DNA of 64,000 bases from Haloprofundus salilacus (GTDB taxonomy: Archaea; Halobacteriota; Halobacteria; Halobacteriales; Haloferacaceae), in NCBI RefSeq assembly GCF_020150815.1, contig NZ_CP083723.1, forward strand, positions 1,178,001 through 1,242,000. Reading direction: 5' to 3'. Shown here one piece after another: positions 1-9,333 of the stretch. Position numbers and translations under genes: made by a program. Position 1 is the stretch's first letter. Every line of letters starts with the position of its first letter. The notes beneath the pieces are model-generated. The model saw only the letters and a program-made list of their open reading frames with translations, did no database searches and was not told where the DNA came from.

Positions 1-584
1 GCCGAGAGAAACACCGACTGCACCTGCGCGACGGCGAGCGCGTCAAGCATCGTGACCCCGAGGAGTACCAACACCGGCACGGTGACGACCGGTCCGCCGA
101 CCCCGAGCAGCCCGCAGAGAACGCCGATGGCGAACGCGAGGGCGGCGAAGACGGACGCGCCCGCTGGGAGGTCGGGGTCGACCGACCACTTCGCGCCGAG
201 TGATCGTCGCTCGCGGTAGACGATGCTCGTCCCGACGAGCACGGTGAACCCGGTCAGCAGCGATCCAAATGCGGCTGTTGAGAGGGCTGCGTTCGCGAGC
301 GCACCGACCACCGCGCCGACTACACTCGGCACCGTGACGATGGTCGCGAGCCGCTTCCCCGCCCGCGTCCGTAACTCGCCGGACCGGTAGTAGGTGTAAC
401 TCCCGAGAAGCCCTGTGACGACGAACGTCGTCAGCGCCGTTCCCGCCACGGTCGACGATGGGACGTCCGTGAACGCGAACAGCGCGACGGTAACGAAGAC
501 GCCGCCGGGCCCGACGGCGGTGATACCGATCCCTGACAGAAACGCGACGCCGACCAGGAGAACCAGCGTCGAAGTAGAGAGCAT
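1..584 (-). CDS. TSUP (TauE/SafE) family membrane permease, partial
   Basis: About 194 codons are visible from an ATG at 584; the 3' end lies beyond the left edge. The product is almost entirely hydrophobic. It shows two related Gly-rich stretches, GITAVGPGGVFVTVALF near residues 20-36 and GLLGVGGPVVTVPVLV near residues 158-173, the internal pseudo-repeat typical of TSUP permeases. Known family members export sulfite, sulfonates or related small anions. The substrate cannot be read here. The stop of the Nramp-like gene lies 13 nt upstream on the same strand, so the two may be co-transcribed. Confidence 0.8.
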   Translation of the reverse strand, partial: MLSTSTLVLLVGVAFLSGIGITAVGPGGVFVTVALFAFTDVPSSTVAGTALTTFVVTGLLGSYTYYRSGELRTRAGKRLATIVTVPSVVGAVVGALANAALSTAAFGSLLTGFTVLVGTSIVYRERRSLGAKWSVDPDLPAGASVFAALAFAIGVLCGLLGVGGPVVTVPVLVLLGVTMLDALAVAQVQSVFLS

Positions 585-597
585 ATATTCTCTGTGT

Positions 598-1863
598 TCA
601 GATTCCGCCGGTGGTCAGCGTGTCGATGAACCCCGGCAGCGACGTGGCGGCGAGGTAAATCGAGAGCAGCACGAGCATCGCGTTCACCAGTGCCAAGCGG
701 AGGCTATTCTTGTGCTCGCCCATCGTCTCCCGGTCGTTGACTGCCCAGAACAGCAACGCCGCGGCGATCGGGAGGCTGATGATGCCGTTGTACGCCGGAA
801 AGAGGATTATCATGTCGATGACGCTGAGTCCGGCGAACTGGTGGACCAGCGGCGAGAGGCAGCCGATGCCGACGCCGACAACGTAGATGAGCTTGAACTC
901 CCGACTGCTGGGGGTCGCGCTTCGGCCGCGAGCGTGTTGGACCAGGTACGACGGCGTCCACATTATCGGAATGATACTGTTGAACGCGGCGGCGATCGTC
1001 CCGAAAAGGAAGACGAACATCGCCCACCGGCCGAGCACGTCCGCGAGCGCTCGCCCTGGCGTGATGAACGTGTCGAGGTTCGTGTACCCTGCCGGGCGGA
1101 GCACCGCCGCCGCGACAACGAGGATGGCGATCGTAGTGACGCCGCCGACGAGATACCCCAGTCCGAGATCGCGGCGAACGGCCGGTAGGTCCGAGGCTCC
1201 TGTCCACCCCTTCTCGCCGACTAGATTCGATTCGAGAAAGAAGTTCGGCCACAGCGCCGTCGTTCCGACGATGGCGGCCGCGAGCGTCAGCGACCCGCCG
1301 GGAATCGACGGCACGAACCCGGACGCGATACCGGTCACCGAGGGCGCGCTCACGCCGGCGACGGTCACGTAGACGACGAGCAGTCCGAGCATCATCGCCG
1401 TCATGACGCGCTCGATTCCTTCGTAGTCCAAGACTCCGACTAAGATGGCGAGAACGCCGGTGACCACCGCGAGCGGTTGCCATCCGACAGCGCCGTCGAG
1501 GAGAATCGAGAGCCCCATTCCGACGGCCGCCGTGAGTTCGAGCGCCCACGCGACACATCCCGCCGAGAGAAGCACAGCCAGCAGTGTCGAGCTCGTTTTC
1601 CCCAGTTTGCGTCGGGCGAACTCCATCAAGGGTACACCGAAGATACCCAGACGTGCGCTCATGTCCTGCCCGATGAAACCGATGAGTGCACCACCGACGA
1701 CGGCCCAGATGAGCGCGTACCCGAACTTGACTCCGGCCTGACTCGCGATAAACACTGAGCCGGAGCCGAAGTAACTAGCAACCATCACGAACGCGAGACC
1801 GTACTTCTGGAAGAACCCCTTCGCCGTACTCCGGAGTCCACCAGTGTATGATCCGAATGACAT
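598..1863 (-). CDS. Nramp-related transporter lacking the metal-binding motifs
   Basis: A 421-residue integral membrane protein with about 11 hydrophobic helices and the overall pattern of the Nramp (SLC11) fold. The TM1 site that reads DPGN in metal transporters is FGSGSVF here (about residue 33), and the TM6 MPHN site reads [10 protein letters not shown]. The Asp, Met and His metal ligands are therefore absent. I chose ATG 1863 because the sequence before it in frame is basic and Ser-rich and unlike a transporter N-terminus. The family is certain; metal transport is doubtful, and an organic or other substrate is possible. It is a distant paralogue of the gene at 15648. Confidence 0.82.
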   Translation of the reverse strand: MSFGSYTGGLRSTAKGFFQKYGLAFVMVASYFGSGSVFIASQAGVKFGYALIWAVVGGALIGFIGQDMSARLGIFGVPLMEFARRKLGKTSSTLLAVLLSAGCVAWALELTAAVGMGLSILLDGAVGWQPLAVVTGVLAILVGVLDYEGIERVMTAMMLGLLVVYVTVAGVSAPSVTGIASGFVPSIPGGSLTLAAAIVGTTALWPNFFLESNLVGEKGWTGASDLPAVRRDLGLGYLVGGVTTIAILVVAAAVLRPAGYTNLDTFITPGRALADVLGRWAMFVFLFGTIAAAFNSIIPIMWTPSYLVQHARGRSATPSSREFKLIYVVGVGIGCLSPLVHQFAGLSVIDMIILFPAYNGIISLPIAAALLFWAVNDRETMGEHKNSLRLALVNAMLVLLSIYLAATSLPGFIDTLTTGGI

Positions 1864-2080
1864 TTGTTGAGAACCGAGTATCTGCGTCGAACGAACTTTT
1901 CGGCACGATAACAGTCCGGATTCAGAGGGATTGTTCTGGTGCTTGTCAAAGAAAGCACGATGTTGAGTCGGCGCTGACGGTGCGTTCGAAGGGCGGTGAG
2001 GCGACTGCGCAGTCGGAGGCCGTTGCGGTCGGCAGCGGCGAGAAATCCGCGAGAAGAGACCACCGAGAAACGAACCGCGC

Positions 2081-3286
2081 TCAGAACGTCGAGATGTCGC
2101 CTTTGATGACCGATCGAGTGACATCGGTCACGTCGGCGAGTTCGCGGTCCACGATGGTTTCGACTTCGTCGCGAATCTCGTCGATGTCGACGCCCTCGTC
2201 GGTGACGACCTGCGCGTCCGCGACGTGGGGGTGGTCGATGGGGCGGCCGATCTGCGAGAGGAGTCGGACCTGCAGGTCGCGGATGCCGTCGACTTCGTCG
2301 ACGACGCTCTCTGCGATTTCCGTCGATAGTAGGTTGTATATCTTCCCGATGTGGTTGACGGGGTTCTTTCCGCTCGTCGCCTCCATGCTCATCGGGCGGT
2401 TCGGCGTGATGAGACCGTTGGCGCGGTTCCCGCGGCCAACGGAGCCGTCGTCACCCTGCTCAGCGCTCGTGCCGGTCGTCGTGAGGTAGATGGAGCCGTC
2501 CTCGTAGTCGTCGGCGGTGTTGACCTCGACGTTCACCTCGCGGTCGGTGCGCTCGCGCGCGAGACCGGCGACGAACTCCTGAACCCGGGTGACCGCGGCG
2601 TCGTAGGCGTCGAGATCGGCGACGTACGAGTCGACCATCGCGGCGGCGACGGTGATGTCTATCCGGTCGCCCTCACGCTTACCCATTATCTTCACGTCGG
2701 GACCGAGTTCGGGGTGGTCGGCGGCGTACGCGCCGTTGAGTTCGCGCTCGGCGGCGAGCACTATCTCCTCGGTTTCGGTCAGCGGCGCGTGACCGACGCC
2801 GAAACTCGTGTCGTTGGCCATCGGCACCTGTACCTCCTCCTCGCCGAACACGTCCTGCAGGTCGCCGGAGCCTTCGCCGAGTTTCACGTCGACGACGACG
2901 TCGCGGCCGTACTCCAGTTCCGGGATGTTCTCGTCGAGATACTCGCGGGCGGCAGACAGCGCCGTCGACCCGACGGGCAGTTTCTGGCCGTCGTACTCCT
3001 TGGTCGCGCGGCCGACGATGAGAATGTAGATGGGTTCGATGACCTCGCCGCCGCCGAAGGCGGGCGCGGCGGTTCCGGCGACCAACTGCGTCTCGTCGGT
3101 GTTGTAGTGGAGCACCTTGCCGACGCGGTCGAGATACAACTGGGAGAGCGCCCGCGAGACGCTCTCGGCGATGCCGTCACAGATGGAGTCCGGGTGACCG
3201 ATACCTTTCCGCTCGACGATTTCGACTTCCTGGTCCTCGACTGCGAGTCGGTCGATTCCCTCGACTCGAATGTTCCGGTCGCTCAT
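2081..3286 (-). CDS. mat: S-adenosylmethionine synthetase, archaeal type
   Basis: A 401-residue cytosolic enzyme that makes S-adenosylmethionine from methionine and ATP. It belongs to the archaeal MAT family, which is only remotely related to bacterial MetK. Support includes the N-terminal [18 protein letters not shown] segment (residues ~24-41), the substrate-site stretch [20 protein letters not shown] (~284-303), and [14 protein letters not shown] (~305-318). Length matches the family. It starts with ATG 3286 and stands alone between a longer gap (1864-2080) and the oppB-like gene. Confidence 0.97.
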   Translation of the reverse strand: MSDRNIRVEGIDRLAVEDQEVEIVERKGIGHPDSICDGIAESVSRALSQLYLDRVGKVLHYNTDETQLVAGTAAPAFGGGEVIEPIYILIVGRATKEYDGQKLPVGSTALSAAREYLDENIPELEYGRDVVVDVKLGEGSGDLQDVFGEEEVQVPMANDTSFGVGHAPLTETEEIVLAAERELNGAYAADHPELGPDVKIMGKREGDRIDITVAAAMVDSYVADLDAYDAAVTRVQEFVAGLARERTDREVNVEVNTADDYEDGSIYLTTTGTSAEQGDDGSVGRGNRANGLITPNRPMSMEATSGKNPVNHIGKIYNLLSTEIAESVVDEVDGIRDLQVRLLSQIGRPIDHPHVADAQVVTDEGVDIDEIRDEVETIVDRELADVTDVTRSVIKGDISTF

Positions 3287-3423
3287 TGTTCGGCGTTCTT
3301 CGCGGCAGATGCTATAACTTGCGGTAGTAATCGGGTGTGGTCGTTATTATCGCGGTGTCGGCGGGCGACGAGGTTTGCCGAGTCGCTCGTCGCTCGCGCT
3401 CCGCGACTCTCCACTTCCTCCCG

Positions 3424-4395
3424 TCACCGCTTGATTCGCGGGTCGACGAGCGGGTACACCGTATCCTGCACGAGATTGCTCACGACGCCGACGATGACGA
3501 CGAGAAACGTCGTTCCCAACAGAAGGGGCAGGTCGCGCTGGAAGATGGCGTCGTAGCTCAGCGTCCCGAGACCCGGAATTCCAAAAACGTACTCGACGAC
3601 GTAGACGCTCACGACGACGATGCCGAGCAGATCCGAGAAGAACAGGGTCAGAAGCGGAACCGCCGCGTTCCGCAGCACGTGCTTGATCGTGCGGCGCGGA
3701 CCGACGCCCATCGACCGCAGTAGCCGCACGAACGTCGCGTTCAGGTGGATGACGCTCTGCGAGCGGGCGTGCTGTAACTGTCCGGCGGTCAGCCCCGACG
3801 CGAACACCGCCGTCGGCAACACGTACCGCCTGAGGTTCTGCTCGGTCAGCGCGCCGTCGGCGAGCGAAAACCCCGTGCTATCCCACCCAAACGCCGGACC
3901 GACGAGCAGCAGCAACACGAGCGCCAGCCAGAACGACGGCACGCCGAAGGCGAGGTACGCCAGCAGCGTCACCACCCTGTCGACGAGACTGTTGTGTCGA
4001 AACGCGGCGAACACGCCGCCGGAGACGCCGACGGTGACGCTAACGAGGACGCCCGGGATGAGATACAAAAGCGTGTACGGCGCGCGCTCGGCGATGAGCG
4101 TCGTCACCGGTGCACCCATGCTGTGCGAGCGTCCCCAGTCCAGCGTCACGATGTCGGTCATCCACTTCACGTACCGCTCACCGAGCGGGTCGTCGAGGTT
4201 CCGCGACGCCCGATACGCGTCGACGGCGGCTTGCTGGGCCTCCGCGTCGCCGCCGCTGGCGGCGACTCCCCACCGCACCGCGGCGACGTTCGGGTCCGAG
4301 GTGAGCGAGATAACCGCGAACGTGAGCGAGACGACGAGGTATACCGTGAAGAGGGCGAACGCGACTCGCGCGGCAACTCTCGGCCAGTCAGCCAT
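3424..4395 (-). CDS. ABC transporter permease, OppB/DppB type
   Basis: A 323-residue membrane subunit of a peptide/nickel-type ABC importer. It has an N-terminal helix, the periplasmic-type loop between TM1 and TM2, five further helices, and the EAA coupling segment near IKHVLRNAAVPLLTLFFSDL. It ends in the family-typical YPLVDPRIKR. ATG 4395 gives the usual MADWPRV-like start; ATG 4419, eight codons earlier in frame, is the alternative. Unusually, its likely partner permease (4508-5668) is on the opposite strand, and no ATPase or binding protein is encoded nearby. Confidence 0.88.
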   Translation of the reverse strand: MADWPRVAARVAFALFTVYLVVSLTFAVISLTSDPNVAAVRWGVAASGGDAEAQQAAVDAYRASRNLDDPLGERYVKWMTDIVTLDWGRSHSMGAPVTTLIAERAPYTLLYLIPGVLVSVTVGVSGGVFAAFRHNSLVDRVVTLLAYLAFGVPSFWLALVLLLLVGPAFGWDSTGFSLADGALTEQNLRRYVLPTAVFASGLTAGQLQHARSQSVIHLNATFVRLLRSMGVGPRRTIKHVLRNAAVPLLTLFFSDLLGIVVVSVYVVEYVFGIPGLGTLSYDAIFQRDLPLLLGTTFLVVIVGVVSNLVQDTVYPLVDPRIKR

Positions 4396-4507
4396 CGCTC
4401 TCGCTTCGAGAGCTGCCATCTGCGAGACGTTTGCCGGGAACCAGTCGCATCTCTCTGTCCAAATCGTTCAGCATAGTTTATGACTCTTGCGTCGACAACT
4501 CCCTGAC

Positions 4508-5668
4508 ATGCCCCCCAGCGACGACCCGTCGGATGTCACGCAGTCCTCGCACGTTCGGGGTGTCTTCTCGCGGGGGCGGTCCGTCGACGTGCCGCGCCGT
4601 CTCCGGCTGTTCGTCGCCGCCGTTATCTCGTTCGTCGGCGTCTACGCCTACGATTTACTGGTGCACCCCTCCGACTCGCCGCTCGTCGCCGACTGGCGCC
4701 CCACGGTGGTCGACCTCCTCTTTGCGGTCTCGCTCGTCGGGTTCGCGCTGTTCGTCGTTGCGCCGCTGTGGACCGACCGCGAGCGAACAGCGCGGTACTG
4801 GCGTCGACTCCACCAGAACCGCCTCGCCGTCGCGAGTTTCGCGTATCTGGTCGTCGTCTTCGTTCTGGGTCTCGTCGGCCCCTTGCTGTTCGAGTCGGCC
4901 GCGGACCCCACCCGAACGTTCCAACCACCGGTCGGAGTCGGTGCATCGCGCTACGTCGTCCCGAACTGCGTCGGACCGACGACCGATGCACTCTGTTACG
5001 GATCGCTTCGACATCCGCTCGGGACGGGTCCCTACGGCAGAGACATGTTCGCACTCGTCGTCGAAGGGATGCGTGTCGCCGTCGTCATCGGTTTCGTCAC
5101 GTCGATGTTCGTCGTCCCCATCGCCACCGTCGTCGGCGTGGCGTCGGGCTATCTCGGCGGATGGGTCGACACGCTGACGATGCGGTACGTCGATATCCAG
5201 CAGACGCTTCCCGCGTTCGTCGTCTACCTCATCGCAATCTACGTCTTCGGCCGGAGTCTCTTCCTGTTCCTTCTCGTGTTCGGCCTGCTGGGGTGGGGTG
5301 GTGTCGCCCGCGTCGTCCGCAGCGAGGTGTTGTCGCTGCGCGAGGAACCGTTCGTCACCGCCGCTCGCAGCGCCGGCGTGAGGCGGTGGAACGTCGTCCG
5401 GAACCACATCCTCCCGCACGTCCGCGAGACTGTCGTCGTCGCGGCGACGCGGCAGATTCCCCTGCTGGTTCTCGTCGAGGCGGCGCTCTCGTTCATGAAC
5501 CTCAACGACATGAGCCTGCTCTCGTGGGGCGAGACCATCGCGCGCGGCACGCAGGGCGTTCCCACGGTGACGTGGTGGATTTCGACCGTGCCCGTGGCGT
5601 TTCTGACGCTCACCGTCGTCGCGCTCAGCGTCTTCGGCGACGCGCTACAGGACGTTCTCGACGCTTGA
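4508..5668 (+). CDS. ABC transporter permease, OppC/DppC type
   Basis: A 386-residue membrane subunit of an Opp/Dpp-type importer. A long N-terminal part carries two extra helices (residues ~25-85) before the usual OppC_N region. The core helices follow, with the EAA loop AARSAGVRRWNVVRNHILPH near residue 285 and the conserved EAALSFMNL segment. A TATA-like AGTTTATG lies about 33 nt before ATG 4508, which favours this start and a leaderless transcript. It is divergent from the OppB-type gene. Substrate unknown. Confidence 0.88.
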   Translation: MPPSDDPSDVTQSSHVRGVFSRGRSVDVPRRLRLFVAAVISFVGVYAYDLLVHPSDSPLVADWRPTVVDLLFAVSLVGFALFVVAPLWTDRERTARYWRRLHQNRLAVASFAYLVVVFVLGLVGPLLFESAADPTRTFQPPVGVGASRYVVPNCVGPTTDALCYGSLRHPLGTGPYGRDMFALVVEGMRVAVVIGFVTSMFVVPIATVVGVASGYLGGWVDTLTMRYVDIQQTLPAFVVYLIAIYVFGRSLFLFLLVFGLLGWGGVARVVRSEVLSLREEPFVTAARSAGVRRWNVVRNHILPHVRETVVVAATRQIPLLVLVEAALSFMNLNDMSLLSWGETIARGTQGVPTVTWWISTVPVAFLTLTVVALSVFGDALQDVLDA

Positions 5669-5682
5669 GATCGGACGAGGAT

Positions 5683-6246
5683 TCACTCCCGCTTCGCGAG
5701 CAACAAGCCGAGATACGAGGTTCGAATCTGTTCGTCGGGGTCTAAGCCCAACTGTCGAAGCACCGCCGCCGCCCCCTCGCGCACCGTTTCGAGTTCCGAC
5801 TCCTCGGCCTCTCGTTCGACTTCGACGAACTCGCCGAGGCCCGCTACGTCGTCGAGAACGACCGTGTACTCGTCGACGCGGAAGTACTCCCGCTCCTTCT
5901 CGACGACCGCCGCCGGTTCGAAGCCCAGTCCCCCGAGCACACCCGCCATCGTCTCCCCGTCGTCGACACCCGTCTCAAACTCCTCGCGCGTCTTCGACTC
6001 GCGCTCGACGAGCGGTCCCTTGTAGGTCACTTTCGCCGTCTCCGCGGCGTCCTCGTCGACCACGGCGTCGGTGCGACGCTCCCGGCGGATGCGGAGTGCC
6101 TCGTCGGTCTCCGCGAAGTCGCGATGCGGCGCGTCGTAGTACGTGTCTGCCTGCGCGACGCCGCCGAGTTCCTTCGCGTCGAGCGCTTCGAGTCGTTCCC
6201 GAACGTCGTCGTGGTCGGCGCGAACTTTCAGTTCGACTTCGTACAT
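5683..6246 (-). CDS. CYTH domain protein (class IV adenylate cyclase/thiamine-triphosphatase-like)
   Basis: A 187-residue protein beginning MYEVELKV, the ExExK signature of the CYTH fold that binds triphosphates and metal in a beta-tunnel. Further charged strand motifs follow: ALRIRRERR (~48-56), KVTYKGP (~75-81), EYFRVDEYTVVLDDV (~119-133) and the E-rich FVEVERE. Family members hydrolyse or cyclise triphosphates; archaeal homologues are often annotated as CyaB-type adenylate cyclases, but the activity cannot be assigned from sequence. ATG 6246 is the only sensible start. Convergent with the permease that ends 14 nt away. Confidence 0.88.
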   Translation of the reverse strand: MYEVELKVRADHDDVRERLEALDAKELGGVAQADTYYDAPHRDFAETDEALRIRRERRTDAVVDEDAAETAKVTYKGPLVERESKTREEFETGVDDGETMAGVLGGLGFEPAAVVEKEREYFRVDEYTVVLDDVAGLGEFVEVEREAEESELETVREGAAAVLRQLGLDPDEQIRTSYLGLLLAKRE

Positions 6247-6410
6247 GGGCGAAAATCGACGGTTCGACTCAAAAGCGTGGCTGTCGGCGGCGTCTCTCGT
6301 CCTTTCGCTCCTTGTGGCGCACCCGTCGCCTATCGCTGACGCGGCGACTGTGACGCCGTCACAACCCTCACGCCACGGAGGCTGTCGGTTCCGTGGGTAC
6401 GAAACGTGAT

Positions 6411-6418
6411 TCTTATAG
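6411..6418 (+). promoter_or_regulatory. TATA box of the FKBP gene
   Basis: TCTTATAG sits 24-31 nt before ATG 6442, at the spacing expected for a leaderless haloarchaeal transcript. It also rules out the earlier in-frame ATG at 6406, which lies upstream of the box. Confidence 0.6.
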
Positions 6419-6441
6419 GGCGCACGGGAGACGTAGCCTAC

Positions 6442-7446
6442 ATGAGCGATGATCAACAGGCGGAATCGGCCGACGAGCCGGTAGACGCCGACACACCCGA
6501 GGACGTTGAGGACACCGACGCGGAGACCGAGGAGAGCTCCGGAGTACAGGACGGCGACTTCGTCCGCCTGGCCTACACTGTCCGAACGAAAGACGACGGC
6601 ACCGTCGTCGACACCACGAGCCAGGAAGTGGCCGAAGAGGCCGAAATCGACACCGAGAACTACGACTTCGAACCGCGCGTCGTCATCGTCGGCGCGGGTC
6701 ACGTGTTCGAGGCCGTCGACGACGAACTCATCGGCAAGGAAGTCGGCGACGAGGGCACCGTCGACGTGCCCGCCGCCGAAGCGTTCGGCGAGTACGACTC
6801 CGACAACGTCCGCACGGTGAGCGCGGACAAAATCTCCGAGGACGACCGTTACCCCGGCGCGCACGTCAACGTCGACGGCGAACAGGGCCACATCGAGACC
6901 ATCATCGGCGGCCGCGCCCGCATCGACTTCAACCACCCGCTCGCGGGCGACGACCTCGAGTACGAGTACGAGATTCTCGACGTCGTCGACGACCGCGAGG
7001 AGCAGGCGAAAGGGCTGCTCGGCATGTACCTCCAGCAGAGCCCCGAGCTCTGGATTCAGACCGACGAGGTCGAAGAGGAGATGCCGCTCGAAGGCGGCGA
7101 CGACGTCGACCCCGAGGAAGCTGAGACCGAGACGGTCACCGAGGAGAAGGAGACGCTGTACATCGAGGCCACGCCGCAGATGACGATGAACCAGCAGTGG
7201 ATGTTCTCGAAGCAGCAGATCGCCCAGGACGTGATGAACCGTCTCGACATCGACCGCGTCATCGTTCAGGAGACCATCGACGGGATGGGCGGCATGGGCG
7301 GTATGATGGGTGGCATGGGCGGTATGGGCGCCGGCGACATCGAGGACGCACTCGACGACGTTGATGTCGACGCCGACGAAATCGTCGACGAACTCGAAGC
7401 CGAAGGCGACGACGGTCACGATCACGACCACGACCACGACCACTAA
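6442..7446 (+). CDS. FKBP-type peptidyl-prolyl isomerase with Met/Gly and His tails
   Basis: A 334-residue SlyD-like FKBP that catalyses Xaa-Pro isomerisation and probably acts as a chaperone. A very acidic leader (~1-32) is followed by the FKBP core beginning GDFVRLAYTVRTKDDGTVVD (~36-55). The insert-in-flap region and GGRARIDFNHPLAGDDLEYEYEILDVVD (in pieces, ~155-185) follow, then a C-terminal extension domain. Near the end are GMGGMGGMMGGMGGMGAGD (~281-299) and a His/Asp tail, HDHDHDHDH. The tail is a plausible metal-binding segment like that of bacterial SlyD; that is inference. Start set by the TATA box at 6411. Confidence 0.93.
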   Translation: MSDDQQAESADEPVDADTPEDVEDTDAETEESSGVQDGDFVRLAYTVRTKDDGTVVDTTSQEVAEEAEIDTENYDFEPRVVIVGAGHVFEAVDDELIGKEVGDEGTVDVPAAEAFGEYDSDNVRTVSADKISEDDRYPGAHVNVDGEQGHIETIIGGRARIDFNHPLAGDDLEYEYEILDVVDDREEQAKGLLGMYLQQSPELWIQTDEVEEEMPLEGGDDVDPEEAETETVTEEKETLYIEATPQMTMNQQWMFSKQQIAQDVMNRLDIDRVIVQETIDGMGGMGGMMGGMGGMGAGDIEDALDDVDVDADEIVDELEAEGDDGHDHDHDHDH

Positions 7447-7503
7447 CCGCGCTGCCCGTCGCGAATCCCCGATTTCTTTACTCCCGACGCGTCACTGGCG
7501 AGC

Positions 7504-7752
7504 ATGAACGTTCCCGACGACCTGAAAGTCGCCGCCGTCGCTTCGGGGTGTGCCGTCGGTCTCTCGCTGCTGCTCCGCTACGGTCTCGGCGTCGACGCGA
7601 GCCTCTTCGTGCGCCTCCTGCCGATTTTCGTCTATTTCGTCTACCTGTTCTCGAAGGACGCGCTCTCGGAGACGGCGCTCGGAGAACCGCCGACGTGGTA
7701 CGCCGTGACCGTCACGGTGACGGTGGCGACGCTGATATTCTACGCGCTATAG
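7504..7752 (+). CDS. Small membrane protein, unknown function
   Basis: An 82-residue protein with three likely helices (about residues 8-26, 32-49 and 63-82) and almost no soluble part. It starts at ATG 7504, 57 nt after the FKBP gene, and may be read through from it. I recognise no family and assign no function; composition and codon use look like real coding sequence. Confidence 0.7.
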   Translation: MNVPDDLKVAAVASGCAVGLSLLLRYGLGVDASLFVRLLPIFVYFVYLFSKDALSETALGEPPTWYAVTVTVTVATLIFYAL

Positions 7753-7773
7753 CTCTGCCGCGACGAGTTCGAC

Positions 7774-8400
7774 TCAGGCGATGTCGCGGCTGGTGTCGAT
7801 GGTGACCTCTTCGGTCAGGCGGAGTTTGATCGTTTCCTCCAGCGCCCGCCCGCCGCGGAACTTCGGAATCGCCAGCCGATTCTCGATTTCGGAGCCTTTC
7901 ACCTGCGTCTGCAGCTCGAAGACGGCGTCGGACATGTGTTCGGTCATGTCCCGGTTGTCGGGCACCGCCCGGCCGTTGAGCGCGTGCAACACGGCGATGC
8001 CGCCGGTGTTCATCACGTGCGTCTGCAGTTCGTTGAGGAAGTTCCGGTAGCGCGTCGGTTCCGTGCGCTCCAGTACGTCCACGACGTCGACGATGAGGTT
8101 CGCTCCCTCCGGGAGCGCCTGAACCAGTCGGTTCGCGTGGTCCAGCGCCGCGTCGCCGCCGATGTCGCGCACCGTCGGACGTCCGACTTTGGTCCTCACC
8201 CGGTCGAGTGCGTCCTGTACCGCCTGGTCGGAGCGGACCGTCGTCAGGTACAGCGTGCCGCGCGTCGACGTGAGTTCGTACAGCAACAGCTCCGACTGAC
8301 TCGCCGGCGTCGCCGCGAGCGTGACGATGCTTCCGGCCGGGATACCGCCGCCTAGCTGGCGGTCGAGTACCGTGATACCGGTCGGAAGCCTATTTGCCAT
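7774..8400 (-). CDS. RecA/RAD55-like ATPase-fold protein with degenerate Walker A
   Basis: A 208-residue RecA-superfamily protein. It opens like KaiC/RadA-type domains (LPTGITVLDRQLGGGIPAGS, residues ~5-24), but where GxxxxGKT is expected it reads LAATPASQSELLL, so the Walker A Lys is missing. A Walker B-like strand, NLIVDVVDVLE, is present near residue 101. It is therefore likely to have lost or reduced ATP hydrolysis and may act as a scaffold or regulator. The stop of the ParA/MinD gene lies 19 nt before its ATG on the same strand, suggesting an operon. Confidence 0.75.
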   Translation of the reverse strand: MANRLPTGITVLDRQLGGGIPAGSIVTLAATPASQSELLLYELTSTRGTLYLTTVRSDQAVQDALDRVRTKVGRPTVRDIGGDAALDHANRLVQALPEGANLIVDVVDVLERTEPTRYRNFLNELQTHVMNTGGIAVLHALNGRAVPDNRDMTEHMSDAVFELQTQVKGSEIENRLAIPKFRGGRALEETIKLRLTEEVTIDTSRDIA

Positions 8401-8419
8401 ACTCTCTCACTGGCACGAA

Positions 8420-9048
8420 TCATAATATGTCTTGCTCACGAGAGAGCGCGCTGGCCGAGCGGGCGTACGCCGCTCGTCCGCCGTCCGTCGGACGGCCGAC
8501 CTTCTTCGGATTCTCGCGTTCCGGCACCGCCGCGACGACGGGGCAGTCGAGTAACTCCGAGACGCCCGCTGGGGCAAGGCGCGTCCGGTTGAGGACGACG
8601 CCGACCACGCGCGTTCCGAGCGCGCGCGCATCGCCGCGGTCTTCGCCGTGTCGCGCAGCGCGGGCGCGCAGAGCGTCGTCACCAACACCGCTGCGTCGGC
8701 GACGCGCAGCGGACCCGCGGCGTCGGGTCCCGCCCCCACCGGGCAGTCGACGAGCGTCGTCGTGTCCATCGATTTGACGCGAGGGAGTTGCGTCGCTGTG
8801 TCGCCGTCGGGACCGCTGGGCGCGGCCGGGAGGACGGATAGCTCACACGACGACTCGTGCGCAGTCGACAGCGGGTCGCCGCTCACGTCGGCAACCGTCG
8901 TTTCGCGAGGCACGCCTGCGAGTGCGTGGAGGTTCGGCATATCCCGGTCGGCGTCGACGACGAGCACCTCGCCGTCGAGCGCCGCCGCCACCCCGAGCGT
9001 CGTCGTCGTCTTTCCACACCCACCTTTCCCGCCAGCAATTGCGAGCAT
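8420..9048 (-). pseudogene. ParA/MinD family ATPase, interrupted by a one-base frameshift
   Basis: The N-terminal part from ATG 9048 is a clear deviant-Walker ParA/MinD ATPase: AIAGGKGGCGKTTTT (residues ~3-17), VLVVDADRDMPNL (~29-41), and TTLVDCPVGAG (~96-106). Around 8629 the reading frame shifts. The continuation, with VVGVVLNRTRLAPAG and CPVVAAVPEREN, is in another frame and ends at 8420. Inserting one G (restoring ATG GCG CGC in place of ATG CGC) rejoins both parts into a normal MinD-like protein of about 209 residues. MinD-type ATPases position or partition cell components. It could be a genuine mutation or a base-calling error. Confidence 0.78.
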
Positions 9049-9189
9049 GGCGACTCTGGCCGCGCTCTCGGATTTGAACGTTCGGGCGGCGGCGCGGATG
9101 TGGTGGCGTCGCGGTGCTGAGAGTGGGCGGTGTTGGAGGTAGTGGGCGGTGCGGAAGGCGGATGCGGTGCGGAAATCGAGACCCTCGCT

Positions 9190-9313
9190 GTACCGCGAGC
9201 GGGGCCGTGAGGCCGAGCGAGCAGGCTGAGGAACGAACGGAGTCGCCGCGAACGAAGTGAGTGACGAATGCTTTTGGTCCAGCTTTTACCGAGCGGACGG
9301 CGAAGCCGTCCGC
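9190..9313 (-). repeat. Dispersed hairpin-plus-box element, copy A
   Basis: Read on the minus strand, starting 20 nt after the YlbF stop. A perfect 9-bp stem GCGGACGGC/GCCGTCCGC is closed by TTC (9293-9313), then TCGGTAAAAGCTGGACCAAAAG (in two parts, 9292-9271), about 69 nt of CTCG-rich spacer, and the terminal CGCTCGCGGTAC (9201-9190). The same order occurs in copies B (52960-53078) and C (57223-57313). The region is otherwise non-coding. Confidence 0.7.
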
Positions 9314-9333
9314 GCAGCGTAAATGGTGGGTGC

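Noticed and set aside
5683-7443. 586-codon minus frame joining the CYTH gene to the FKBP antisense
   Set aside because: Only 5683-6246 is supported as CYTH. The rest is the reverse of the FKBP acidic and His-rich coding sequence.
8420-9048. Programmed frameshift in the ParA gene
   Set aside because: No slippery heptamer or pseudoknot is evident, and other genes here carry similar single-base breaks.
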